Position numbers and translations under genes: made by a program
The notes under the pieces: model-generated
The model's input: only the letters and a program-made list of their open reading frames with translations
Told to the model about the DNA's origin: nothing
Database searches by the model: none
Part shown: one piece after another, positions 44,854-53,877 of the stretch
Position numbering within the stretch: position 1 is the first letter of the stretch
Layout: each line of letters begins with the position of its first letter
Source: Carnobacterium iners
GTDB lineage: Bacteria; Bacillota; Bacilli; Lactobacillales; Carnobacteriaceae
Direction of reading: 5' to 3'
Assembly (NCBI RefSeq): GCF_900177385.1
Contig: NZ_FXBJ01000002.1
Coordinates: 872,001 to 936,000, forward strand
DNA: 64,000 nucleotides

Positions 44854-45705
44854 ATGATTGGTGAAAATATACAAGGACGAATTCGAAGTATTATTAATGA
44901 ATTATCAAATTCTGAAAAGAAAATTGGTGAGCTGATTTTAAAAATACCGTCTGAAGCAATTAATATGACAGCGTTAGAACTGGCTACTCGCGCAGGCACG
45001 AGCCCAGCAACAGTTATACGTTTTTGCAAAAGTATTGATATACCGAGTTTTACTCAATTAAAAGTAAAATTATCTTCAGAAATTGAAAGTCCAACTTTTG
45101 AAGGGTACTTTGATATCAAAGCAAATGAGCCTGTTCATGAAATAAAAGCTAAGTTACTAGGCAATGCCTATCAATCAATGAAAGAAACCATTGAGCAGCT
45201 AAATGATCAAAGAATTGATGAGGTCGTAGATGTACTTTTACATGCACCAATTATTTATGTGTATGGTATAGGAGCTTCTCATCTAGTAGCTGAAAATATA
45301 TCGCAAAAATGGAATCGGATAGGAAAGCCGACTACATGCGCGACGGATCCGCATATACTAATATCTATTTTAGTTACCGCACCTAAAGAAGCAATTTTTA
45401 TAGGAATATCTAATTCTGGTGAAACAAAAGAAGTTATAAGACTGGTAGAAATTGCAAAAAGTTACAAAATTAGAACAATTGGTTTGACTCAATTTGGTGC
45501 CAATTCTGTAGCCGGAAAAGTTGATTATTCCATTCAGACTGTTCGATCAAAAGAGGCAGAGTTGAGAAGTGCTGCGACGAGTTCGTTACATGCACAATTT
45601 ATTGCAGTAGATGCGCTGTTTTACACGTATGCATCTAAACAATATGACTCAAGCATCTCGATGATACGTAATTCAAAAGAAGAAATAAAAAAATATATGC
45701 GATAA
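44854..45705 (+). CDS. RpiR/MurR-family transcription regulator (HTH + SIS)
   Basis: A 283-residue regulator. N-terminal HTH_6 domain (LSNSEKKIGELILKIPSEAINMTALELATRAGTSPATVIRFCKSI), linker, and a C-terminal SIS sugar-phosphate domain (IIYVYGIGASHLVAENISQKWNRIGK, IFIGISNSGETKEVIRLVEIAKSYK). In MurR-type proteins the SIS domain senses MurNAc-6P. It is likely the local regulator of the operon starting at murQ, acting at the palindrome over the murQ -35 (inference). AAGGAGG ribosome site. It has its own start after the anmK terminator, so it may be transcribed separately or by readthrough. Confidence 0.88.
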   Translation: MIGENIQGRIRSIINELSNSEKKIGELILKIPSEAINMTALELATRAGTSPATVIRFCKSIDIPSFTQLKVKLSSEIESPTFEGYFDIKANEPVHEIKAKLLGNAYQSMKETIEQLNDQRIDEVVDVLLHAPIIYVYGIGASHLVAENISQKWNRIGKPTTCATDPHILISILVTAPKEAIFIGISNSGETKEVIRLVEIAKSYKIRTIGLTQFGANSVAGKVDYSIQTVRSKEAELRSAATSSLHAQFIAVDALFYTYASKQYDSSISMIRNSKEEIKKYMR

Positions 45706-45751
45706 ATTTTATGCATATAAGAATGGATAAATTGGAAAGAGGTTAATAAAA

Positions 45752-46376
45752 GTGATATACGAGGCAATCATATATGATTTAGATGGAACCCGTTGTCAAT
45801 GCTTTTGATATGACTATTTATCCTTTAATGCAAATTATAAAAGAAGAGATGGATAGTCAAGTGACTTATGATGAATTAAGGCATTATAGGTTATTTTCTG
45901 GTCTTAAAGTTTTAGAACTTTTAGGTATAAAAGATGTTCCTGTTGTTTATGAACGGTGGGTTAGATACGTAAATGAATACGAGACTAAAGCAAGTATTTA
46001 TTATAACTTTGAGGACATTATTCGCAGTTTTGATAATAAAGTTATCCAAACGGTTGTTTCTTCTAAGAATAGAGAGCAATATGCGATTGATAAAGAATAC
46101 AAAAAAATACATGACTGTTTTTCTGAGGTGGTCTTGCTTGAAGATACCCAAAAACATAAATCAAACGCCCAACCGCTTTTACAATGTACAACTCTATTGG
46201 GTATTGATCCTAAAAAGTGTTTGTACATTGGAGATTCTTTATCTGATTTTGAATCAGCTAAAAATGCGGAAATGAATTTTGCTGTTGCATCATGGGGAAG
46301 TCTAAAGGTAGTACAATTTAAGAATCCAACCTATATTCTTAAATATCCTAAGAATTTATTAGCGATTATTTCGTAG
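45752..46376 (+). pseudogene. HAD-family phosphatase with single-base frameshift
   Basis: GTG 45752, after GAAAGAGG, begins VIYEAIIYDLDGT, the HAD nucleophile motif, but the frame stops 6 codons later. Removing one C from the CCC at 45789-45791 restores DLDGTVVNAFDMTIYPLM and an open frame to 46376, including FEDIIRSFDNKV, VVSSKNREQYAI (motif II), TQKHKSNAQPLLQC (Lys motif) and YIGDSLSDFESAKNA (motif III). Intact length would be about 207 residues. Translation from an internal ATG would lack the catalytic Asp. Family role: small-molecule phosphatase; it follows the sugar regulator, so a phosphosugar substrate is possible. Confidence 0.8.
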
Positions 46377-46526
46377 CATAATTTTTTTGGAAAAAGAAAA
46401 ATAATAAATAGGCAGATAACTATGATAAAAAAAGCATCTTATTTTATTCGAATAACCTGAATATTTTATAGGTCAAAAAATAAAAGCAAAAGAAATCTAA
46501 TTGGTAAAATGATAATTGGAGTGAGG

Positions 46527-47468
46527 ATGATGACTAATTCAATAAGTGAGAACTTTACATTTCTATCTAGCGACAAAACTGGAATAATGGTATATAAATG
46601 GATACCAGTTGATCAAGAACCAAAAGGAGTAGTCCAAATTTCTCATGGGATGGCTGAAACAGCAGCGAGGTATGAAAGATTTGCTAAAGTGTTAAATGGA
46701 AAAGGCTTTATTGTTTATGCCAATGATCACAGAGGACATGGTAAAACAGCTGCAAGTATCGATGAGTTAGGTTACTTAGGAGAAAAAGGTAGCTTTAAGT
46801 TATTAGTAGAGGATCTAGCAACAGTATCAGATAGGATAAAAAAAGAAAATCCAGGTTTACCTATCTACTTATTTAGCCATAGTATGGGCTCGTTTGCTGC
46901 TCAACGCTATATCATGAACTACCCAGATAAAATTAATGGACTTATTCTTTCTGGTTCTAACGGGGAACAAGGTTTGCCTTTAAAGGCAGGGAAATGGTTA
47001 GTCAAGTTAGCGATGTTAGTCAAAGGTAGAAAGGCTAAATCTGAATTTGTAGACTCTTTAATTTTCGGTGGTTTTAATAAGAAATTCTATCCTAAGAAAA
47101 CGGGGTATGAATGGTTAACAAGAGATGCAGATGAATTAGCTAAGTATGTTAATGATCTGTACTGTGGAACATTATTTCCAATCAGTTTCTACGACGAGTT
47201 GATAGAGAACTTAGAGCATATTGAAGATAAAGAAACTAACAAAAAGATACCCCAAAATTTACCAATAGTTATTCTGTCAGGAGCACAAGATCCGGTTGGT
47301 GATTTTGGTGAAGGTGTAAAAAAACTGTATAAGAGATATGAAGTATGTGGGGTTAAAGATTTAGAGATGAAACTATACGAAGGAGCTAGACACGAGATTT
47401 TGAATGAAACGAATAGAGATGAGGTTATGAAAGACATTATTGAGTGGTTAGAAAAGAGAATAGGTTAA
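46527..47468 (+). CDS. Alpha/beta hydrolase, monoglyceride lipase/lysophospholipase-like
   Basis: A 313-residue serine hydrolase. VVQISHGMAETAARYERFAKVLNGKGFIVYANDHRGHGKT is typical of the Hydrolase_4 (monoacylglycerol lipase) group. The triad is visible: Ser in LFSHSMGSFAAQ, Asp in LSGAQDPVGDFG, His in GARHEILNE. No signal peptide, so cytoplasmic. Two adjacent ATGs (46527, 46530) follow GGAGTGAGG; either may serve. Substrate is inferred to be a lipid ester. Convergent with the DUF2207 gene, sharing a terminator. Confidence 0.88.
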   Translation: MMTNSISENFTFLSSDKTGIMVYKWIPVDQEPKGVVQISHGMAETAARYERFAKVLNGKGFIVYANDHRGHGKTAASIDELGYLGEKGSFKLLVEDLATVSDRIKKENPGLPIYLFSHSMGSFAAQRYIMNYPDKINGLILSGSNGEQGLPLKAGKWLVKLAMLVKGRKAKSEFVDSLIFGGFNKKFYPKKTGYEWLTRDADELAKYVNDLYCGTLFPISFYDELIENLEHIEDKETNKKIPQNLPIVILSGAQDPVGDFGEGVKKLYKRYEVCGVKDLEMKLYEGARHEILNETNRDEVMKDIIEWLEKRIG

Positions 47469-47535
47469 AGCAAAAAAGTTCTACTATAACTATTATTTCT
47501 TATCTTTAATAAAAAAATTTTAAAATTGAAAATCA

Positions 47536-47577
47536 AAAACACACACAAACTAGTTTTATCTAGTTCGTGTGTGTTTT
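47536..47577. terminator. Bidirectional terminator
   Basis: Long stem: AAAACACACACAAACTAG with CTAGTTCGTGTGTGTTTTT around TTTTAT, between convergent genes, with A and T tracts on the two sides. Confidence 0.88.
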
Positions 47578-47602
47578 TCTACTACCAGTTAAAAAGATTA
47601 GA

Positions 47603-49381
47603 TTAGCGAGCTCCTCCGCCGCCACCTCCACCAGCACCGCCACCGCCGCCAGATGAAGTCGAACCGCCCATTCCAGCTGCAGCAGATGAAGCGGTTGAAT
47701 GGAATCCACCACTTTCTAATCCACTAGACCAGTCATTTCTGAAGCCGGTCATGCCGTGCCAATACAATGGTTGATACATATAATTACTGTCATCGTAGTC
47801 ATAATATTGACCGGGAGTAATTCCTTTGAACTCTTTTGTTATTTCTTCACTCCTAAAGTATAAGATATTCCAGAATAAAAGCTCTCTGAAAGTGAACGGA
47901 GTATGTTTACCTTTAAATTCTTTTAGTTTAATTTTTTCTAAATAATTGTCAAATTGGATTAAACGATCAACTAACTTATCCCCCTCAGAACTAACAACAG
48001 CTACTTCATGAGTGGTACTCCAGACGCTAATTTCTTTAAATGAAAGGAGTCCTTCTTTTTCTAAATACATTTTCGAATACTCAATTAAATAATTAGCTAG
48101 TTTTTCTACTTCCTTAGCGTGTTTTTTTGCCCAAGTAGTCATATCCTTATCTTTGATGAAGCCATCACGATTAGCCGCATCGACTAACATTAACCATAGA
48201 CCAGTCTCATAAGATTCGCCAGAGCCACTTTCTAATTCATTAATAAAATGACCAAAAGACTGAGGGTAACGAGCAAGTTCTTCTTCATAGTGGAAGATTT
48301 CTATTTCTGTATTAAACGTATCACCAAAAAAGGAGTTTTTTTGGTCTACGTGAATGGCAATCTTTTCTTGTGCAGACCATTCTAATAGATACGCTGAGAA
48401 GTAATCTTCAAAATAACCTTTATTAAAATCTTGCAACAAATAAGCAAGTCCAGCAAAATCTTTGCCTTTATATGGAATCTCTTTTAAAATAATACCTTTA
48501 CTAGCTTTTATTCTTTGTGCTCCAGAACGCATTTCTCCGATTTCTTTTTTAGCTTTTTTCATCTTTTTATAATAGATTATACTTAAAATAATTCCTCCAA
48601 GAATAACGGTTAGTATTAATAGCGAAACGATAAAAAATACTGTATCCGAAGTCGTCTCGTCATTGTAAGCAGAGCCTTCAGTCGCCATTTCTAACTGCTC
48701 TTCTAACGTTTGATCGACAGTAACTTGCGTATTAAACTGTTTTTGTGGGAATTGAAGCAAAACCGTTACTTTGTTACTGCTATCAACATCTTCATCTGCC
48801 CGCCAAACAACAGTCTGACCTCTTAGTTGGAGATTGCCTTCAAAGCCAAAGCCCCATAAGCGCACCGACTCCTTTGTAAAAGGTTCAAATCCAGTAAGTT
48901 TAACCGTTAAATTTTCTGCTGGAATATCAGAAAAAGTATCAAAATTCCATAATAAGGCTTGTCCGTCTTCCAGTTCACGAACCAAGTTTGATAAGGTATA
49001 AGAGATGATATAATCATTTTTACCGTATTCACCAATACCCCAAATGAGTTCTAATCCAGTACCCGTTTCTACAGTCCCATAGCGGTTAGCTTTTTCTGCT
49101 AATGAGGCATCGCCATCCCATGTTTTCGACTCTTGAAAGCCGGCTACTGAAAAATCAAGCATGGCTGAGTTCTGTAAATCATCTAACACAATATAGAGTT
49201 CTGTACCCTCATCCATTATCATTGTCCGATATTCTGTAACCTTAGCAGATCCATCTTTTTGCAACTCAATTTCAATCGTGATATCTGAAAGTTTATTTTC
49301 TGCAAAAACGGTTTCACCAAAAGTCAGACTAAATAAAAAAGCTGCTCCAATAATCATGATTCTTCTTATTGTTCTATTCAT
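47603..49381 (-). CDS. DUF2207 membrane protein with glycine-rich tail
   Basis: A 592-residue protein: signal peptide (residues 1-27, ending FAENK), an extracellular DUF2207 domain (about 30-240; DITIEIELQKDGSAKVTEYRTM, GKNDYIISYTLSNLV), a transmembrane helix (about 250-270, FFIVSLLILTVILGGIILSIIYY), and a cytoplasmic region of about 300 residues. The end is almost pure Gly/Ser (GMGGSTSSGGGGGAGGGG), a usual trait of this family. Function of DUF2207 proteins is unknown. A GCGGGGAT ribosome site precedes the start. The gene looks intact. Confidence 0.85.
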   Translation of the reverse strand: MNRTIRRIMIIGAAFLFSLTFGETVFAENKLSDITIEIELQKDGSAKVTEYRTMIMDEGTELYIVLDDLQNSAMLDFSVAGFQESKTWDGDASLAEKANRYGTVETGTGLELIWGIGEYGKNDYIISYTLSNLVRELEDGQALLWNFDTFSDIPAENLTVKLTGFEPFTKESVRLWGFGFEGNLQLRGQTVVWRADEDVDSSNKVTVLLQFPQKQFNTQVTVDQTLEEQLEMATEGSAYNDETTSDTVFFIVSLLILTVILGGIILSIIYYKKMKKAKKEIGEMRSGAQRIKASKGIILKEIPYKGKDFAGLAYLLQDFNKGYFEDYFSAYLLEWSAQEKIAIHVDQKNSFFGDTFNTEIEIFHYEEELARYPQSFGHFINELESGSGESYETGLWLMLVDAANRDGFIKDKDMTTWAKKHAKEVEKLANYLIEYSKMYLEKEGLLSFKEISVWSTTHEVAVVSSEGDKLVDRLIQFDNYLEKIKLKEFKGKHTPFTFRELLFWNILYFRSEEITKEFKGITPGQYYDYDDSNYMYQPLYWHGMTGFRNDWSSGLESGGFHSTASSAAAGMGGSTSSGGGGGAGGGGGGGAR

Positions 49382-49690
49382 GTTTTTATCCCCGCTCTCT
49401 TTTTATTTAGTAGAAAGTATTAGAAAAGGTTTGTTCTGTTGCTCTTTCTTTTATTATAACACTAAGCATTTTTATAAGGATACTATATAATGAGAGCATT
49501 TTTTTAATAGTTCTATAAAAAAGTGCTTCAAACTGTAGCTAATCTAGCTGCAGGGGAAAGTAGTCATCTGTTTAATTGTATCTACTCATGTTACAATAAG
49601 GAGTTGATAAGAGAAGATTTCATCAGCTGATAAATATGGAGGAATAAAAGAATGAATAAACAATGGACAATAGGTAAAATTAAAGAATAT

Positions 49691-51076
49691 CACTAGTGTT
49701 GCATGAAACATTATGTGTTTCACAAATTTGTTTATATTATTCCAATATGCAAAAAAGTCCTTTATACTGAACTCAGATGACTCATCCAAGACCAATAAAA
49801 AGGACCTAACACATGGATAAGTATAAAACAAATTCTGCTTTTAATAAATGGTTTTCTTCCATTAAGCTAAATCTTTTACCAAGCTCTATTCAAAAAAAGA
49901 TTGTTGACTTTGATAAATACCATAAGAAACTTAGTTTCTTCCAAGCTCTTCAACTTTTTCTTCATGGAATCAATGACGAAAAAGAAAGTCTTAGAGAGAT
50001 GGATGCGGCTTTTGTTTCGAAAGAACTTCAAAAAGAAATGTGTATGACTAGTATCAGTTATTCTCAGCTCTCTAGAACTCTCTCAAAAATAGATTCAGAG
50101 ATTCTTTTAGCCATTTTTAGTCAGCTAGTTAGTCAGGCTAAAAATAAAAGGCCCGTAACGAAACGAAATAGTCTCTACCTAATTGATTCTTCGACGTTTT
50201 CACTTAACCAAAACCTTTATCAATGGGCTGATTTTCGTAAAACAAAATCAGGAGTTAAGCTTCACTTAAAACTTTGCTTTATGGATAATGAACATCTTTA
50301 CCCAGATGAATTCACACTGACTAACGCCGTCGAGCACGATACAAATCAGTTAGAAGTATTGGTTAATCAACCTGAAGCGACTTATGTGTTTGATCGCGGT
50401 TACCTTGATTTTGAACGATTAGATACGATGCACTCGCAGGGCTACTTCTTTGTGACAAGAATCAAAAAGAATACAAAAGTTCATGTTTTAGAACCATTAG
50501 TAGCTTCCAAGAGTGAGTCCGTTATCAGCGACCAAATGGTCGCATTAGGTGCTCAGAACCATCTAACGTCCAGATTTCGTTTAGTAACCGTTCAAGACAA
50601 AAAGGGGAAAACTCTCCAGTTTATTACCAATCGTTTTGACTGCTCCTCTACTGACATTGCAGAAATGTACAAAGCACGTTGGCAAATAGAGCTGTTCTTC
50701 AAGCATATTAAACAACATATGACGATTAAAAAGTTTTTTTCGAGAAGTGAAAAAGGGGTTGTCAATCAGCTGATTTTAGCCATGATTGCCAGTTTATTAA
50801 CCTATTTGATTAAGTTAAAAACAAAAAGTAAACAGTCTGTTTTCCAAATCAAACGATTTTTTCGTTATCTGTTATTTCAACCGGCAGAAGAATGGTTTAA
50901 TCTTTTGATACCGACTTAGACCCTTAAAGAAAGGGTGTCCGTTGGTAATGGAATCAGTTGAATAAGCAAAATTTTCTGGAAATAGTCATCTTTTGCGTAA
51001 GCACTCCCTTTTTTTGCCTTTTTTCAGAAAAACAAGAAATGAGGTCAAATTAAGCTATGTTTATGCAACACTAGTG
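49691..51076 (+). mobile_element. IS4-family insertion sequence, intact copy
   Basis: Complete 1386-base element. Terminal inverted repeats CACTAGTGTTGCATGAAA / TTTATGCAACACTAGTG, the outermost CACTAGTG being itself palindromic. A 9-base target duplication AAAGAATAT lies on both sides (49682-49690, 51077-51085). It is the reference for the degraded copies at 4107, 13597, 15395 and 21306. Confidence 0.95.
49813..50919 (+). CDS. IS4-family transposase
   Basis: A 368-residue DDE transposase, uninterrupted. Motifs: LIDSSTFSLNQNLYQWADFR (first Asp), ATYVFDRGYLDFERLD (second Asp) and the Y-x2-R-x3-E-x6-K signature in YKARWQIELFFKHIKQH. The N-terminal domain has FQALQLFLHGI and SYSQLSRTLSKID. All catalytic residues are present and the element has intact ends and target duplications, so it may still move. 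Confidence 0.95.
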   Translation: MDKYKTNSAFNKWFSSIKLNLLPSSIQKKIVDFDKYHKKLSFFQALQLFLHGINDEKESLREMDAAFVSKELQKEMCMTSISYSQLSRTLSKIDSEILLAIFSQLVSQAKNKRPVTKRNSLYLIDSSTFSLNQNLYQWADFRKTKSGVKLHLKLCFMDNEHLYPDEFTLTNAVEHDTNQLEVLVNQPEATYVFDRGYLDFERLDTMHSQGYFFVTRIKKNTKVHVLEPLVASKSESVISDQMVALGAQNHLTSRFRLVTVQDKKGKTLQFITNRFDCSSTDIAEMYKARWQIELFFKHIKQHMTIKKFFSRSEKGVVNQLILAMIASLLTYLIKLKTKSKQSVFQIKRFFRYLLFQPAEEWFNLLIPT

Positions 51077-51266
51077 AAAGAATATGTTGAAAAAAATTCA
51101 GATAGTAAGCTGTTAACGACAGAATACCATGGTTTTTCTCAAAAATTATTGTTTAAATGTACTTGTGGCGCTAACTTTGAAAAAACATTTACTAAGTTCA
51201 AAAATAAAAACCAACGCAAATGTGAAGTTTGCCAACCGTTAAAAGAGTCGATTGAATAAAGATAGT

Positions 51267-51317
51267 AAAAAAGGGGTACTGATTTTTCTCTAAGAAAAAT
51301 CGGCATCCCTTTTTTGT
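51267..51317. terminator. Terminator between convergent transcripts
   Basis: Long interrupted stem: AAAAAAGGGGTAC-TGATTTTTCT with AGAAAAATCGGCATCCCTTTTTT. T tracts on both strands. Confidence 0.8.
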
Positions 51318-51355
51318 GTGAAAAATAGTTAATAGGCAGTTGTAAATACAATTAG

Positions 51356-52738
51356 TTAGTTTAAAAAACGACGAATCCATTTTAACTTGTTATCAGAGTA
51401 AGGTGGAAAGATAAATGGCGCCTCTACTTTTTTAGAAGATAAGATGCTTCGTTCATGTGAAAAAGTCATGAAACTATATTTCCCGTGATAAGAGCCCATA
51501 CCAGAATGACCAACTCCACCAAAAGGTAGATTAGGAGAAACTAGATGGAAAATGGTGTTATTAATGGTCACACCACCTGAACTTGTTTCATGGATAATTT
51601 TATTTTGGGTGTTTTTATCGTTAGAAAAAATATAAAGAGCTAAAGGTTTAGACCGCTTATTTATTTGTACGATTGTTTCATCTAAGTCATCGAAGCTAAT
51701 AATGGGTAATAGTGGACCAAAAAGTTCTTCTTTCATAGCAGGAGAGGTCCAATTAGATTCAAGCAAAGTCGGTTCAACGTAACGCTCAGTTAAATCGACA
51801 TGCCCACCGAACAAAATTTCGTCTTTAGATTCTTCTAGAATACTCATTAAGCGAGTCGTGTGTCTTTCGTTAACAATTCTTGGAAAGTCAGGACTATTTT
51901 GTACAATAGGTCCATAAAACTGTTGAATAACTTTTCGACATTCCTCAATAAAAGATTGTTTGAGATCTTTGTGGATGAGGACATAATCTGGTGCAACACA
52001 AGTCTGTCCTGCATTAAGTAGTTTCCCATAAAGAATTCTTTTAGCAGCTTGTTGGATATCAGCATCTTTTAAGATAAGTGCAGGACTTTTTCCACCCAGT
52101 TCAAGTGTTACCGGAGTTAAGTGCTCAGCAGCAGCTTTCATAATTTCTTTTCCAACCGTTGTACTTCCTGTAAAAAAGATGTAATCAAATGGGTGCTTTA
52201 ATAGCTCAATATTTGCTTCAATACCACCTTCAATAACAGAAATATAATCAGCGTTAAATGTATCAGCAATCATTTCTTGAATAACTGTTGAAACAGTGGG
52301 TACCATTTCGGATGGTTTCAAAACAATGGTATTTCCTGCAGAAATAGCACCAATTAACGGTTCAATTAGCAATTGAAAAGGATAATTAAAAGGACCAATA
52401 ATAAGCACAGTTCCATATGGTTCATGGTGTTTTTTACTTTTTGAAGGGAAGAGAAAAAGAGGGGTTGAGACAGTCTGATCTTTCGCCCATTTAGGTAGTT
52501 TTTTCTTTGCTTCTTTAATACTAGTTAAGACAAACCCTATTTCTGTTGCGTAACTTTCTGTAGGACTTTTTCCCAAATCTTTTTTTAAAGCTTCATTAAT
52601 CTGTGACTCGTATTTTAAAATAGCCGCGTATAATTTTTCTAATTGAGTAATACGAAAAGAAACCTCTTTAGTACGATTTGTATTAAAAAAGGCATGGTGT
52701 TGATTTAGCAGTGTTGGTATGTTTAGTAGGTTTTCCAT
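51356..52738 (-). CDS. NAD(P)-dependent aldehyde dehydrogenase, fatty-aldehyde (YwdH-like) type
   Basis: A 460-residue class 3-like aldehyde dehydrogenase: EPYGTVLIIGPFNYPFQLLIEPLIGAISAGNTIVLKPSE, FFTGSTTVGKEIM, catalytic Glu in VTLELGGKSPALI, catalytic Cys in NAGQTCVAPDYVLIH, and the family C-terminal NLPFGGVGHSGMGSYHGKYSF. The tail FIFPPYSDNKLKWIRRF resembles the extension of fatty/aromatic aldehyde dehydrogenases. It probably detoxifies medium- or long-chain aldehydes. GGAGGATA lies before the start. Downstream of msrA on the same strand, 48 bases apart, so both may form a stress operon. Confidence 0.9.
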   Translation of the reverse strand: MENLLNIPTLLNQHHAFFNTNRTKEVSFRITQLEKLYAAILKYESQINEALKKDLGKSPTESYATEIGFVLTSIKEAKKKLPKWAKDQTVSTPLFLFPSKSKKHHEPYGTVLIIGPFNYPFQLLIEPLIGAISAGNTIVLKPSEMVPTVSTVIQEMIADTFNADYISVIEGGIEANIELLKHPFDYIFFTGSTTVGKEIMKAAAEHLTPVTLELGGKSPALILKDADIQQAAKRILYGKLLNAGQTCVAPDYVLIHKDLKQSFIEECRKVIQQFYGPIVQNSPDFPRIVNERHTTRLMSILEESKDEILFGGHVDLTERYVEPTLLESNWTSPAMKEELFGPLLPIISFDDLDETIVQINKRSKPLALYIFSNDKNTQNKIIHETSSGGVTINNTIFHLVSPNLPFGGVGHSGMGSYHGKYSFMTFSHERSILSSKKVEAPFIFPPYSDNKLKWIRRFLN

Positions 52739-52785
52739 GATCTATCCTCCATCATTTTTATTGGAAATTAAGTTGATTTAAAAAA

Positions 52786-53616
52786 CTAGTTAAACCAGCT
52801 GGATTTAGCTTGTATTTTATTGTGTAACTGTTGATAAACCATTAACTGTTTTCGAGCTCGTTCAATTTTTTTGTATTTACTTGGATTCTTTTTATAAAAT
52901 TGTTGATGAAAATTTTCAGCCGGCCAAAATATGGTGGTTGGTCGGATAAGCGTAACAATCGGTTGCTTGTACTTACCAGAGTCGACTAGCTGTTGCTTTG
53001 ATTTTTCAGCAAGCGCACGTTGGTTATCATTTCTAACAAAAATGATGGGACGGTATTGGTTGCCACGATCTTGAAATTGACCAAATGCATCTGTTGGATC
53101 AGTGAGTTGCCAATAAAGAGTTAACAACTCTTCGTAATGGGTGATTCTCGTATCAAAGATAATCTCCACAGCTTCAACATGTCCAGTAGATTGATTGATT
53201 ACTTGATCATAAGTCGGATGAGCTATTTCTCCTCCAGTATAACCCGATAAGACAGAAACAATCCCATTGAGAGTTTCAAAAGGTTCGACCATACACCAAA
53301 AACAGCCTCCTGCAAAAATAGCTGAGTCTTGATGGACTACATTATTTGTGTAATGTTTCGTTAAATCAAAGGATGGACTCGTAGCAGAATTACCAGTTAG
53401 CTTATTATAAAAATCTGTTACATCAGGAGTTAATGTCCCTCTTAAGGCAAGTGGACGCAATTGGGCTTCTAATTTTGCAAGGAGAGTATCAAAATTAGCC
53501 TTTTCTTCCAAGCTGTTTTTAGCAATCGTTAATAAAGAGCGTTCCCATTCGCGAGTTCCAGGATTGAGAACAAGGTTATATAAATCATTGAGCGTCTCTT
53601 CACGATTTAGTCTGAT
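52786..53616 (-). CDS. msrA: Peptide-methionine (S)-S-oxide reductase with N-terminal extension; ATC at the start position
   Basis: MsrA repairs oxidised methionine. The catalytic domain (about residues 95-250) has AIFAGGCFWCMVEPFETLNGIVSVLSGYTGG, STGHVEAVEIIFD, DPTDAFGQFQDRGNQYRPIIF and WPAENFHQQFYKKN. The reading frame stays open well upstream of the first ATG (53511) and gives xRLNREETLNDLYNLVLNPGTREWERSLLTI. The only good ribosome site (AAAGGAGGG) is 8 bases before an ATC codon at 53616-53614, where ATG is expected. Either ATC is used weakly as start or the start codon was lost. If translation began at 53511 the catalytic domain would still be whole, but there is no ribosome site. Confidence 0.88.
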   Translation of the reverse strand: MRLNREETLNDLYNLVLNPGTREWERSLLTIAKNSLEEKANFDTLLAKLEAQLRPLALRGTLTPDVTDFYNKLTGNSATSPSFDLTKHYTNNVVHQDSAIFAGGCFWCMVEPFETLNGIVSVLSGYTGGEIAHPTYDQVINQSTGHVEAVEIIFDTRITHYEELLTLYWQLTDPTDAFGQFQDRGNQYRPIIFVRNDNQRALAEKSKQQLVDSGKYKQPIVTLIRPTTIFWPAENFHQQFYKKNPSKYKKIERARKQLMVYQQLHNKIQAKSSWFN

Positions 53617-53877
53617 TTTAATGCCCTCCTTTTTGTTTTGTCTCTTTTAAAAGATTCGGTGCAAGTATTCCGTTAACAACCTTTTTTCTATTATACATCA
53701 GGAAGGAGAGAGGAAGAACTATTTGACTCGATCAATATCAACAGAATGGAAAAAAGTATTTTTTATTATTTTGCTATAATGGATACTTTTTTTAAAAAAT
53801 AAGTACAATAATACATTAATTCGTTATAATGTAGCTTAGAACTTATAAAAAAATCTGACTATTCTGAAGGTGAATGA

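Larger units (their letters stand above)
49652..51259 (+). pseudogene. Small zinc-ribbon protein gene split by the IS4 element
   Basis: GGAGG precedes ATG 49652; 13 codons (MNKQWTIGKIKEY) run to the IS left end at 49690. After the element and one copy of the 9-base duplication (51077-51085) the frame resumes with VEKNSDSKLLTTEYHG, KCTCGANFEKTF and KCEVC to the stop at 51257-51259. Precise removal of the insertion restores a 70-residue protein with a CxC...CxxC zinc-ribbon-like pattern. Similar domains occur in phage and mobile-element proteins and in some HNH nucleases; function unknown. It is inactivated by the insertion only. Confidence 0.8.

Noticed and set aside
50993-51259. An 88-residue protein across the IS4 right end
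   Set aside because: Its first part is IS end sequence; the true gene is the 70-residue frame restored by removing the element.
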